A stretch of DNA of 13,948 nucleotides, from positions 1-13,948 of the forward strand of contig JAXLTD010000020.1 of the NCBI GenBank assembly GCA_046330225.1, read 5' to 3'. Positions 1 through 6,949 of the stretch are shown here, piece after piece (the first letter of the stretch is position 1; every line of letters starts with the position of its first letter). Both the position numbers and the translations under genes were made by a program. The notes beneath the pieces were generated by a model. That model had not been told where the DNA came from. It was given only the letters and a program-made list of their open reading frames with translations, and did not search any database. This DNA comes from CANJIV01 sp046330225. GTDB taxonomy: Bacteria; Actinomycetota; Thermoleophilia; Solirubrobacterales; Solirubrobacteraceae.

Positions 1-52
1 CGTGCCGGTCGCCGGGCCGGTGCGAGCAGGCCTCGAAGGAAGGACGCACCGC

Positions 53-1573
53 ATGCCGCCGCGCCACCGCCGTTTCGCCCTCTCGCTCGCGGGCGCTGTT
101 CCCGCCTTCGCCGTCGCCGCGGCGCTCGCGCTCCCGGCCTCGCCGGCGGCCGCGGCCTACGTCGGCGGGGCCGGCACCAACTGCTTCTGGCACTACGGGC
201 CGTTCGGCGTCGGCAAGGGCAAGGAGAACGTCGCGTTTCCCGAGGGCGGGTCCAACTACTGGGCCACGATCTATGTCCGGCCGCCCGGCGCGATCATCCG
301 GCTCAAGGGGAGCTACCCCCGCTCGCGGTTCATGTCGTTCATCTCCTACCGCGTCGCCGGCACGCCGCTGGACGGCCTGGCCGACTACCAGATCAAGCCC
401 GACGCCGGGTCGACGAACCCGTTCGTGACGGGCAGCCGCCGCGACGGGAAGCGGCGCTCGTTCACCGTCGATCTGATCGGGGCCCCGAACCCTGGCTACA
501 CGCTGCAGGGCGTCGGCGGACTTCCGGCGCGCAACCGGATCTACCTCGAGGACACCACGCCGACGGTCGAGCAGACGCCCGACGGCCCCAAGAACCTCGA
601 GGGCATGGTGATGCGCGTCTACTTGCCCGATCGCGGCGCGGGCCTCACCGGCGGCTTCCAGCTGCCGGAGCCGGAAGTCACGCTGGCGAACGGCACCCGG
701 CTGACCGGCCAGGGTGCCTGCGACGCCCTGGACTCGGAGGCCAAGCAGCACGGCTCGCCGCGGCTGCCCGACCCCAACGGCCTCCGCATCGACCTGCCGA
801 GCTACCGGGCCCTGCGCTACCCGGACCGGCTGGCCGCGCCGTGCAACGTGCTCGTGCGCGGCTGCCCGACGGCGTTCACGCTGCCCGACGCCCTGGTCCA
901 GGTGCGCCGGCCGATTCCGAGCACCTTCCCGGCGGCGAACCCGCCTGTCTGGCGGGGCGCGTATGACCGCCGCTACCAGTTCCAGGTCTACACCGGCGAC
1001 CGCGCGCCGGGAGCGGTTCCGCACCCCGTGCGCGACCCGATCAAGAACCCGACGCGCGGTTTCTTCGGCAACATCTACAACGCCTACGTGGAGGCGGTGA
1101 TCAACCGCAAGTTCGGCAAGGTCGTCGTGCTGCACGGCCGGCTGCCGACGACGCCAAAGACGTACGGCGGCGAGAGGACGCTGGGCCCGGGGCAGCTGCG
1201 CTTCTACTCGCTCTGCTCGACCGAGGCGGTTGTCACCGGCGTCACGCGGTTCTGCCTCAACGACGAGCAGATCCCCACCAACCGGCGCGGGGACTTCACG
1301 GTCGTCGTGAGCCGCCGCGCCGACCGTCCCAAGACCGCCAACGCCGCGCACGGGATCGGCTGGCTCGAGTGGTCGGCCACCGGTGACGGGGACCTGGACC
1401 GTGACTTCGGTCGCCTGGTCATCCGCAACCTCCTGCCCCGGCCGTCGTTCGCCCAGGCGCTCCAGCGCGGGCGCGTTGCCGGAGACGAGAAGAAGGTCGT
1501 CGGGCCGTATCTTCCGACGCTGGCCTACGTCAAGGACGGGGCGGCCTTCGACCGGAAGGCGGCCGGGCGCTAG
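53..1573 (+). CDS. Secreted protein of unknown function, six cysteines
   Basis: The protein is 506 aa from the ATG at 53. I chose this start because an AAGGAAGGA ribosome site lies at 36-44 and because the protein then opens with a clear signal peptide: basic PPRHRR, a hydrophobic core, and a probable cleavage after the Ala run at residues 32-35. No transmembrane segment follows, so it is probably exported. The mature part has six cysteines, starting with Cys44 (NCFWHYGP), which suits up to three disulfides outside the cell. It is rich in Trp, Tyr and Gly turns, including SRFMSFISYRV, STNPFV and, near the end, LRFYSLCSTEA and NLLPRPSFAQAL. I recall similar unannotated secreted proteins in actinobacteria but cannot name the family or a reaction. 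It stands alone on its strand and converges on the alkyltransferase gene, sharing its stop region. Confidence 0.85.
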   Translation: MPPRHRRFALSLAGAVPAFAVAAALALPASPAAAAYVGGAGTNCFWHYGPFGVGKGKENVAFPEGGSNYWATIYVRPPGAIIRLKGSYPRSRFMSFISYRVAGTPLDGLADYQIKPDAGSTNPFVTGSRRDGKRRSFTVDLIGAPNPGYTLQGVGGLPARNRIYLEDTTPTVEQTPDGPKNLEGMVMRVYLPDRGAGLTGGFQLPEPEVTLANGTRLTGQGACDALDSEAKQHGSPRLPDPNGLRIDLPSYRALRYPDRLAAPCNVLVRGCPTAFTLPDALVQVRRPIPSTFPAANPPVWRGAYDRRYQFQVYTGDRAPGAVPHPVRDPIKNPTRGFFGNIYNAYVEAVINRKFGKVVVLHGRLPTTPKTYGGERTLGPGQLRFYSLCSTEAVVTGVTRFCLNDEQIPTNRRGDFTVVVSRRADRPKTANAAHGIGWLEWSATGDGDLDRDFGRLVIRNLLPRPSFAQALQRGRVAGDEKKVVGPYLPTLAYVKDGAAFDRKAAGR

Positions 1574-2193
1574 CCCCCGCCACGCTCCAGCCCAAGCAGG
1601 TACCGCTTGCGGTCCAGCCCGCCGCCGTAGCCGCCGAGGGCGCCGCCGGTGCGCAGGACGCGGTGGCAGGGCACGACGATCGGCACCGGATTGGCGCCGA
1701 GTGCCGTCCCGGCGGCCCGCACGGCGCGCGGGCTGCCGGCTGCGGTGGCGACATCGCGATAGGTGGCCTGCCCGCCGTACGGGATCCGCGCTGTCGCCTC
1801 GAGCACCGCGCGGCGAAACGGCGAGCCGACGAGCGCGAAGTCCACGGCCAGATCGAACTCGTGCCGGCGCCCGGCGAAGTACTCCTCGAGCTGGCGCCGG
1901 ACGGGATCGAGCCGGGCCGGGGCCCGCACGATGCGCGGCGAGATCCGCTCGGCCGCGGTCTCGAGGCGCTCCTCCAGGTCCCGGGCGCCGTCGAACGCGA
2001 GCAGCACGAGGCCGCGCGGCCCCGTCATGGCCAGCAGGTCCCCGAGCGGGGAGGGCTCGAGGGCGTAGGCGACGTCGGCGGCGCCGGTCTCCGCGGCGCG
2101 GGCCGCGGCGGCCTGCGCCGCGCGCGCCGCGGCGGCGGGGTCGGATGGCGGCAGCGCGGCGGCCAGCGCGCGCTCCAGATCGTCGGCCGTCAC
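1570..2193 (-). CDS. ogt: Methylated-DNA--protein-cysteine methyltransferase
   Basis: A suicide DNA-repair enzyme that moves the alkyl group from O6-alkylguanine to its own cysteine. The 207 aa begin with an Ala-rich helical stretch (about 1-36), then an N-terminal domain (about 41-120) and the DNA-binding/active-site domain (124-205). Visible key residues are the acceptor Cys176 in VVPCHRV, the likely nucleotide-flipping Arg159, Tyr145, Asn168 and Glu203, all at the spacing of human AGT. The GTG start at 2193 overlaps the TGA of the sigma-factor gene (GTGA) and has a strong AGGAAGGAG ribosome site at 2202-2210, so the two are translationally coupled. The N-terminal extension has no cysteine or histidine cluster, so it is neither an Ada-type methyl acceptor nor a zinc anti-sigma domain. 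The family call is very secure. A role in sensing alkylation for the sigma factor is only inference. Confidence 0.95.
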   Translation of the reverse strand: MTADDLERALAAALPPSDPAAAARAAQAAAARAAETGAADVAYALEPSPLGDLLAMTGPRGLVLLAFDGARDLEERLETAAERISPRIVRAPARLDPVRRQLEEYFAGRRHEFDLAVDFALVGSPFRRAVLEATARIPYGGQATYRDVATAAGSPRAVRAAGTALGANPVPIVVPCHRVLRTGGALGGYGGGLDRKRYLLGLERGGG

Positions 2194-2660
2194 GGCACCC
2201 ACTCCTTCCTGAGCTTCGCGAGCCCTTCGTGCAGGTTCCGGCGGGCGGCGGCCTCGGAGCATCCGAGCGCGGCGCCCACCTGGGCATGGTCGAAGTCGGC
2301 GACGAAGCGCAAGGCCACGGCGCCGCGCTGCTTGGGCGGCAGCGCGCGGACGAGCGCCCACAGCGATCCGTCCGCTGGCTCCGGGTCCGGCGCTGCTGCC
2401 TGCCCCGCGGCGGGATCCTCTGCGGGCACCGCCCGCCGCGCCCGGCCGCGGTGAGCGTCGATCGCCTTGCGGTGGGCGATCGTGAAGAGCCACGCCCGCA
2501 CGTTCGCGTCCGGGTCGAGCCGGGGATAGGCGCGCAGGGCGCTCAGGACCATCTCCTGGAAGCAGTCGTCGGCGTCGTCGCGGCCGGCGCTCGCGACCAG
2601 GAACCGGTGGAGCTCGTCGCGGTGGTCGTCGAGCACGCGCTGAAAAGCCGGCAGGGGCAT
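2190..2660 (-). CDS. ECF-type RNA polymerase sigma factor (alkyltransferase-linked)
   Basis: A small alternative sigma factor of 156 aa from ATG 2660. A TTG at 2672 would add four residues but has no better ribosome site. Region 2 covers about residues 6-75, with the core-binding helix DDADDCFQEMVL at 28-39 followed by NVRAWLFTIAHRKAIDAHR. A linker rich in Ala, Pro and acidic residues follows. Region 4 (about 105-150) has LPPKQRGAVALRF and the helix-turn-helix HAQVGAALGCSEAAARRNLHEGLAKLRK. No anti-sigma gene is next to it. Its translational partner is the alkyltransferase downstream, through a GTGA overlap. The gap of 55 bases to the upstream acetyltransferase leaves room for its own promoter, though I saw no clear one. 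The ECF subgroup and the target genes cannot be told from here. Confidence 0.9.
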   Translation of the reverse strand: MPLPAFQRVLDDHRDELHRFLVASAGRDDADDCFQEMVLSALRAYPRLDPDANVRAWLFTIAHRKAIDAHRGRARRAVPAEDPAAGQAAAPDPEPADGSLWALVRALPPKQRGAVALRFVADFDHAQVGAALGCSEAAARRNLHEGLAKLRKEWVP

Positions 2661-2672
2661 CAGGCGTTCCAA

Positions 2673-2687
2673 CGCGGCGGAGCCGCG
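2673..2687 (-). other. Small GC hairpin between GNAT and sigma-factor genes
   Basis: A perfect 6-bp inverted repeat, CGCGGC and GCCGCG around a 3-nt loop, lies between the GNAT stop (2716) and the sigma-factor start. No T-run follows, so terminator function is doubtful. It could weaken read-through from the beta-oxidation genes into the sigma/ogt pair, or be chance in DNA this GC-rich. Confidence 0.3.
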
Positions 2688-2715
2688 GGGTGTGAGATCG
2701 GCAGCGGCCCGGGGC

Positions 2716-3669
2716 TCACAGCGCCTTCACGAACCGCTCGGGACGGGGCTCGAAGCCCCACGCCCGGTACGCGGCGTGGGCGGCAGGCCGGTCCCCCGAG
2801 GACGTGACCTCCAGGCGGCCGGCGCCTTGGCCGCGCGCCCAGTCCTCGGCCGCCGCGAGCAGCGCGCGGGCCACGCCGCGCTCGCGCCACTCTGGCGCAA
2901 CGGCCAGGGCGGTCAGGCGGCAGGAGGGCCGGCCGTCCTCGAGGCGCAGGGTCGCCGCCAGGGCGGCGAGCCCGGCCACCGCGCCGTCCGCCACGGCAAC
3001 GAGCGCGGCGTGGCCGGGCGCGGCTTGCACCGCCGCCAGGCGCCGCGCTGCCTCGGCAGGACCGACCGCCGCACCGAGCTCGGCGAGCAGCGCGGCGACG
3101 GCCGCCTCGTCGCCGGGGGCGGCGTCGCGGACCTCGACCGCGGCGGGCGGGCGCGCCGGCCGCGGTGTCGGAGCGGCGACCGGCCCGGCGTACAGCACCT
3201 GGGTCGCCGTGAAGCCGTGCGACAAGTAGAACCGGCGGGCGCCGGCATTGGCCGCGAACGCCGAGACGAACAGCATCTCGGCCCCGAGCGTGCCGAGGCG
3301 CGCCCGCACCGCCTCCAGCAGCGCCCCTCCGACCCCGGCGCCCCGGGCCGCCGGCGCGACCGACAGCGATTCCAGGTGGGCCATGACGCGGCCGGCCAGG
3401 TAGGTGTCGTCGGGCGGGCCGATGCTGACCACCGCGTAGCCGGCGGTGCCGCCGTCTCGCTCGGCCACCAGCGCAAACGCTCCGGGCTGCGCGAGCCACG
3501 CGGCGTACTGCGCTGCCCGGCGGGCCCACGACTCGTCCGGCGGCACCCCGGGCCGGATCGACGGATCGACCGCGAGGTGGTGGGTGTGCAGGTCGAGCCA
3601 CAAGGACCGCACGCGGTGCAGCTCGCCGGCGGCGAGCTCCCGGATCACGGCGGCCCCGGTCCGGGTCAC
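2716..3669 (-). CDS. Tandem GNAT-family N-acetyltransferase
   Basis: The protein is 317 aa with two GNAT domains in a row. The N-terminal one (about 8-155) has the acetyl-CoA pyrophosphate loop RGAGVG at 109-114 after LESLSVAPAA, then the FYLSHGF segment. A Pro/Ala linker follows. The C-terminal one (about 172-317) has the loop RERGVA at 262-267 after LTALAVAPEW, then AYRAWGF near the end. Both loops look intact. The GTG start at 3669 overlaps the TGA of the dehydrogenase gene (GTGA), with GAGGGG just upstream. Tandem GNAT layout and length resemble mycothiol synthase MshD, but I see nothing specific to MshD. The substrate is unknown. Coupling to fatty-acid genes could mean a CoA-linked or protein-lysine substrate, which is a guess. 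Confidence 0.88.
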   Translation of the reverse strand: MTRTGAAVIRELAAGELHRVRSLWLDLHTHHLAVDPSIRPGVPPDESWARRAAQYAAWLAQPGAFALVAERDGGTAGYAVVSIGPPDDTYLAGRVMAHLESLSVAPAARGAGVGGALLEAVRARLGTLGAEMLFVSAFAANAGARRFYLSHGFTATQVLYAGPVAAPTPRPARPPAAVEVRDAAPGDEAAVAALLAELGAAVGPAEAARRLAAVQAAPGHAALVAVADGAVAGLAALAATLRLEDGRPSCRLTALAVAPEWRERGVARALLAAAEDWARGQGAGRLEVTSSGDRPAAHAAYRAWGFEPRPERFVKAL

Positions 3670-5258
3670 GTCCCCTCGGCGTCGTGGAAGCCGCCGCCGA
3701 CCGCCGTCCCGAGCCGGCCCTCGAGCACCCGCCGCCGCAGCCCGGGCGCGGCGCGGTAGCGCTCCTCCCCGTACTCGTCGGCGAGCCCGTCGAGCACCGC
3801 CAGGACGTGGTCGAGGCCGATCGCGTCGCCCCACGCCAGCGGGCCGCGCGGGTGATTGAGCCCCAGCTCCATGCCTGCGTCGATATCCGCCGCGCTCGCG
3901 ACGCCCTCGCCGAGCGCGAACGCCGCCTCGTTCACGAGCTGGCAGACGATGCGGCCGAGCACGAGGCCGGGGGCGTCGCCGACCGGCTCGGCGTGGCGGC
4001 CGATCGCGGTCACGAACGTCTCGAGCCGCTCCGCAGCCAGGCCCGAGGTCGTTCCGGTGCGCGTGACCTCGATCGCCGCGGTCGCGGCCAGCGGCGGGAG
4101 CGCGTGAAATCCCGCCGCGGCGCCCTCGGGATCGAGTGCGGCGAGGGATCCGGCCGCGCAGAGGACCGCCTGGGGCCCGCCCTGCAGCGGCGGGTCGCTC
4201 TCATCGGCGCCGCAGTCGAGGATCAGCCACGGTGGATCGCCCTCGGCCTCGGCGGGCTCGCGAACGTCGAAGCCGGCCGCAGCGGCGGCCTCCCGCAGCT
4301 CCGCGGCGAGCACGCCCCAGCCGGCGACCACGACCAGGCGCCCGTCGCCGCCGCCCGGGTCCGGGGCCGGCGGGTCGTCGGGCCGGTGCGGCCCGTCGCG
4401 GTAGTCGTGCCAGCCCCGGCCCGACTTGCGCCCGGTCCGCCCGGCGGCGACCAGGCGCACGGTGAGGGGGGAGGGGCGCCAGCGCGGCTCGCCGAAGCTC
4501 TGGGCGTAGAACGACCGGGACACGTCGAGCCCGACGTCGGTGCCGACGAGGTCCATGAGCTCGAACGGCCCCATGCGGAACCCGGCCCGGCGGCAGATCC
4601 GGTCGGCCTGCTCGACGGTCGTCAGCTGCTCCTGCAGGAGCCGCAGGCTCTCGAGGCCGAAGGGGCGGTTGCAGCGGTTCACGACGAAGCCGGCGACGTC
4701 GGCGGCGCGGATCACCCGCTTGCCCATCGCGGCGCCGACCGCCTCGGCCCGGGCGAGCGCCGCCTCGCCCGAGGCCTCGCCGGCCACGAGCTCGACCAGG
4801 CGCATGAGCGGGGCCGGGTTGAAGAAGTGCAGGCCCACGACCCGCTCGGGGTGCGGGGTGGCGGCGGCCACCGCAGTGACCAGGAGCGACGAGGTGTTCG
4901 TGGCGAGGACGCAGTCGGGGGCGACCACGTCGGCGAGCTGCGCGAAGAGGCGCTGCTTGAGCTCGAGGTCCTCCGGTGCGGCCTCGATGACGAGCTCGCA
5001 GCCCCCGAGCTCGTCGAGCCGGGCGGCGGCTGTCACGCGGGCGGAGGCCGCGCGGGCGTCGTCCACGCTCCAGCGCCCGCGCCCGGCGCCGCGGTCCAGG
5101 TCGGCGGCGATGCGCTCGCCGGCCCCGTCCAGGGCCCCGGGCACGGGATCGTGAAGCCGGACGCCCAGGCCTCCGAGCGCCGCGGCCTGCGCGATGCCGC
5201 GGCCCATCGTGCCCGCGCCGCAGACGCCGATCACGCGCGCGGCCCCCGCGGCCGCCAC
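3666..5258 (-). CDS. 3-hydroxyacyl-CoA dehydrogenase, two-part PaaH/PaaC type
   Basis: Oxidises (3S)-3-hydroxyacyl-CoA (3-hydroxybutyryl-CoA type) to 3-ketoacyl-CoA with NAD+. The 530 aa contain an N-terminal Rossmann domain with GAGTMG at 14-19, and catalytic residues at the spacing of human short-chain HAD: Ser123 (TNTSS), His144 (LHFFNP), Glu156 and Asn194 (VVNRCNRP). The first C-terminal helical domain ends near GRKSGRGWHDY. A second, degenerate Rossmann-like stretch follows (RLVVVAGWGVLAAEL), then a second C-terminal domain (GRIVCQLVNEAAFALGEG to GGGFHD). This matches the long PaaH/PaaC layout of about 475-530 aa. I chose GTG 5258, which overlaps the TAG of the acyl-CoA dehydrogenase (TAGTG); GTG 5234, just before IGVCGAG, is the alternative. 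It would act with the upstream dehydrogenase in beta-oxidation or phenylacetate/butyrate-type degradation. The enoyl-CoA hydratase and thiolase steps are not in this window. Confidence 0.92.
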   Translation of the reverse strand: MAAAGAARVIGVCGAGTMGRGIAQAAALGGLGVRLHDPVPGALDGAGERIAADLDRGAGRGRWSVDDARAASARVTAAARLDELGGCELVIEAAPEDLELKQRLFAQLADVVAPDCVLATNTSSLLVTAVAAATPHPERVVGLHFFNPAPLMRLVELVAGEASGEAALARAEAVGAAMGKRVIRAADVAGFVVNRCNRPFGLESLRLLQEQLTTVEQADRICRRAGFRMGPFELMDLVGTDVGLDVSRSFYAQSFGEPRWRPSPLTVRLVAAGRTGRKSGRGWHDYRDGPHRPDDPPAPDPGGGDGRLVVVAGWGVLAAELREAAAAAGFDVREPAEAEGDPPWLILDCGADESDPPLQGGPQAVLCAAGSLAALDPEGAAAGFHALPPLAATAAIEVTRTGTTSGLAAERLETFVTAIGRHAEPVGDAPGLVLGRIVCQLVNEAAFALGEGVASAADIDAGMELGLNHPRGPLAWGDAIGLDHVLAVLDGLADEYGEERYRAAPGLRRRVLEGRLGTAVGGGFHDAEGT

Positions 5259-6418
5259 TACGCCGGCACGAGCGCGTTGATCCCGGTGGCCGCGCGCCCG
5301 ATGATGAGCTTCTGGATCTGGGACGTCCCCTCGTACAGCGATGTGACCCGCACGTCCCGGTAGAAGCGCTCCACCGGGTGGTCGTCGACGTAGCCCGCGC
5401 CGCCGTGCACCTGGATGGCCAGGTCCGCGCAGTTCTTGCCGGCCTCGGTGGCGTAGAGCTTGGCGATCGAGGTCTCCGTCGTGCTCGGCTGGCCGGCGTC
5501 CTTCAGCCAGCCCGCGCGCATGACGAGCAGCCGGGCCGCGTCGGTCTGGACGACCATGTCGGCGATCATCGCCTGCACGAGCTGGAAGGACGCGATCGGC
5601 CGGCCGAACTGCTCGCGCTCCTGGGAGTAGGCGACCGACTCGTCCACGCAGCCCTGGCAGATGCCCACGCAGCCGGCGGCGACGCTGTAGCGGCCGGAGT
5701 CCAGGGCGCTCATGGCCACCTTGAACCCGTCGCCGACGTCGCCGAGCATCGCGTCGGCGCCGACCTCGACGTCGTCGAGGGCCAGCGAGGCGGTGTCGGA
5801 CCCGTGCAGGCCCATCTTGTGGTGGATCTCCTGCGTGGAGAACCCCGGGTGGCTCGTGTCGACCAGGAAGCAGGCAATGCCGCGGTGCTTGAGCTCCGGA
5901 TCGGTCTGGGCGAAGACGAGGGCGACCTTCGCGTGGTTCCCCAGCGAGATCCACATCTTGCCCCCGTTGAGCACCCAGCCGGCGTCGGTGCGCCGGGCGC
6001 GGGTCTTCTGGTTTGCCGCGTCCGATCCGGTGTCGGGCTCTGTCAGCCCGAAGCAGCCGAGCCACTCGCCCGAGCACAGCTTGGGGAGGTAGTGCTGCTT
6101 CTGCTCCTCGGTGCCCCAGCGCAGGATCGAGGAGCACACGAGCGAGGTCTGCACCGAGATCACCGTGCGCATCGCGGAGCAGCCCCGGCCGATCTCCTCC
6201 ACGACGATGCCGTAGGTGACGTAGTCCAGGCCCGCCCCGCCGTACTCGCGCGGGACGATCGCGCCGAGGTAGCCCTGGTCGGCGATCTTGCGGACCAGGT
6301 CCACGTCGAAGTGGTGGTTGCGGTCGTTCTCCCGCGCGCGGTCCACGATCTCGTTGTCGGTGAACTCGCGCGCGGTGGCGCGGATCAGCTGCTGCTCGTC
6401 GGTCAGGGCGAAGTCCAT
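5258..6418 (-). CDS. Acyl-CoA dehydrogenase (short-chain type)
   Basis: An FAD enzyme that makes the first double bond in beta-oxidation and passes electrons to ETF. The 386 aa have the family's usual length and order: an N-terminal helical domain, the beta domain with GLTEPDTGSD at 124-133 and WVLNGGKMWISLGNHAK, then the C-terminal helical domain with YSQEREQFGRPIASFQ and SLYEGTSQIQKLIIGR. Glu363 in YEGTSQIQ is in the catalytic-base position of short-chain acyl-CoA dehydrogenases. ATG 6418 begins the typical MDFALTDEQQLIR and has GGAGAG at 6425-6430 six bases upstream. It heads the leftward operon and overlaps the next gene by one base. The exact chain length or branched substrate cannot be read from sequence. 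Confidence 0.94.
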   Translation of the reverse strand: MDFALTDEQQLIRATAREFTDNEIVDRARENDRNHHFDVDLVRKIADQGYLGAIVPREYGGAGLDYVTYGIVVEEIGRGCSAMRTVISVQTSLVCSSILRWGTEEQKQHYLPKLCSGEWLGCFGLTEPDTGSDAANQKTRARRTDAGWVLNGGKMWISLGNHAKVALVFAQTDPELKHRGIACFLVDTSHPGFSTQEIHHKMGLHGSDTASLALDDVEVGADAMLGDVGDGFKVAMSALDSGRYSVAAGCVGICQGCVDESVAYSQEREQFGRPIASFQLVQAMIADMVVQTDAARLLVMRAGWLKDAGQPSTTETSIAKLYATEAGKNCADLAIQVHGGAGYVDDHPVERFYRDVRVTSLYEGTSQIQKLIIGRAATGINALVPA

Positions 6419-6447
6419 GGGCGTCTCTCCGGTCGGGGGAACCTGGG

Positions 6448-6457
6448 ACGCTATCGT
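6448..6457. promoter_or_regulatory. Overlapping divergent -10 elements (acyl-CoA DH / peroxiredoxin)
   Basis: Within the 47-base divergent gap, the near-palindrome ACGCTATCGT offers TATCGT on + (6452-6457) and TAGCGT on - (6453-6448), which share the TA. The + element ends 8 nt before the peroxiredoxin GTG, which would give a leaderless transcript. The - element would give a leader of about 22 nt that contains the GGAGAG site. No convincing -35 is seen on either side, so this is a candidate only. Confidence 0.4.
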
Positions 6458-6465
6458 CCTGGCCC

Positions 6466-6927
6466 GTGGCCGGACCCAAGCCCGGGCAGCCCGCACCGGA
6501 TTTCACCCTCGAAGGGACCGACGGCCCCTTCACGCTCTCCGCGCATCGAGGCGAGCGCGTGGTGCTGCTCTTCTATCCGGGAGACGAGACGCCCGTCTGC
6601 ACGAAGCAGTTCTGCTCCTACCGGGATCGGGCCGCCGACATGTCGGCGCTCCCCGCGACCGTCGTCGGCATCAGCGCGCAGGACGTCGGCTCGCACCAGG
6701 CGTTCACGGCCAGCCACGGCCTCACGGTGCCGCTCCTCGCCGACATCGGCGCGAAGGTGGCCAAGGCCTACGGCGTGCATGCCCCGGTGATCGGCACCCG
6801 CCGCGGCGTGGTCATCGTCGACGAGGCCGGCCGGGTCGCCTACCGCCACGTGCACGCGACCGGGCTGTCGTTCCAGACGGTCGACGACATCGCCGCGGCA
6901 CTCGCCGGCCTGCCGGCTGCCGCCTGA
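6466..6927 (+). CDS. bcp: Peroxiredoxin, Bcp/PrxQ type
   Basis: Thiol peroxidase that reduces hydrogen peroxide and organic hydroperoxides in the cytoplasm, probably recycled by thioredoxin. The 153 aa begin PGQPAPDFTL, as is usual for AhpC/TSA proteins. They carry the peroxidatic Cys45 in PGDETPVCT and a second Cys50 five residues later (CTKQFC), the spacing of atypical 2-Cys Bcp/PrxQ enzymes. Arg113 in TRRGVVIVD fits the conserved active-site arginine. The GTG start at 6466 has no Shine-Dalgarno, but TATCGT sits 8 nt before it. The gene is divergent from acyl-CoA dehydrogenase and converges on the CarH/LitR gene, from which it is separated by 19 bases forming part of a shared hairpin. Co-control with the photoreceptor is possible but nothing here proves it. 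Confidence 0.93.
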   Translation: MAGPKPGQPAPDFTLEGTDGPFTLSAHRGERVVLLFYPGDETPVCTKQFCSYRDRAADMSALPATVVGISAQDVGSHQAFTASHGLTVPLLADIGAKVAKAYGVHAPVIGTRRGVVIVDEAGRVAYRHVHATGLSFQTVDDIAAALAGLPAAA

Positions 6928-6949
6928 CCGGCCCGGCGCCCGGCGGTCA
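6925..6949. terminator. Candidate bidirectional terminator holding both stop codons
   Basis: TGACCG (6925-6930) pairs with CGGTCA (6944-6949), and inside it CCGG (6933-6936) pairs with CCGG (6940-6943) around a CGC loop. This gives a 10-bp stem with a 2-nt bulge. The stem ends are the TGA of the peroxiredoxin gene and the TGA (TCA on +) of the CarH/LitR gene. There is no T-run, which is common in GC-rich actinobacteria but lowers certainty. Confidence 0.45.

Noticed and set aside
2692..3759. A 355-codon open frame on + opposite the tandem GNAT gene
   Set aside because: Arg/Gly-rich without motifs, while the minus strand has two GNAT acetyl-CoA loops.
3684..5363. A 559-codon open frame on + opposite the hydroxyacyl-CoA dehydrogenase
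   Set aside because: No recognisable domain; the opposite strand has conserved catalytic residues at correct spacing.
5259..6533. Upstream extension of the 3-hydroxyacyl-CoA dehydrogenase frame to 6533
   Set aside because: This part is out of frame with acyl-CoA dehydrogenase, which has a full set of family motifs; the dehydrogenase begins with its Rossmann domain near 5258.
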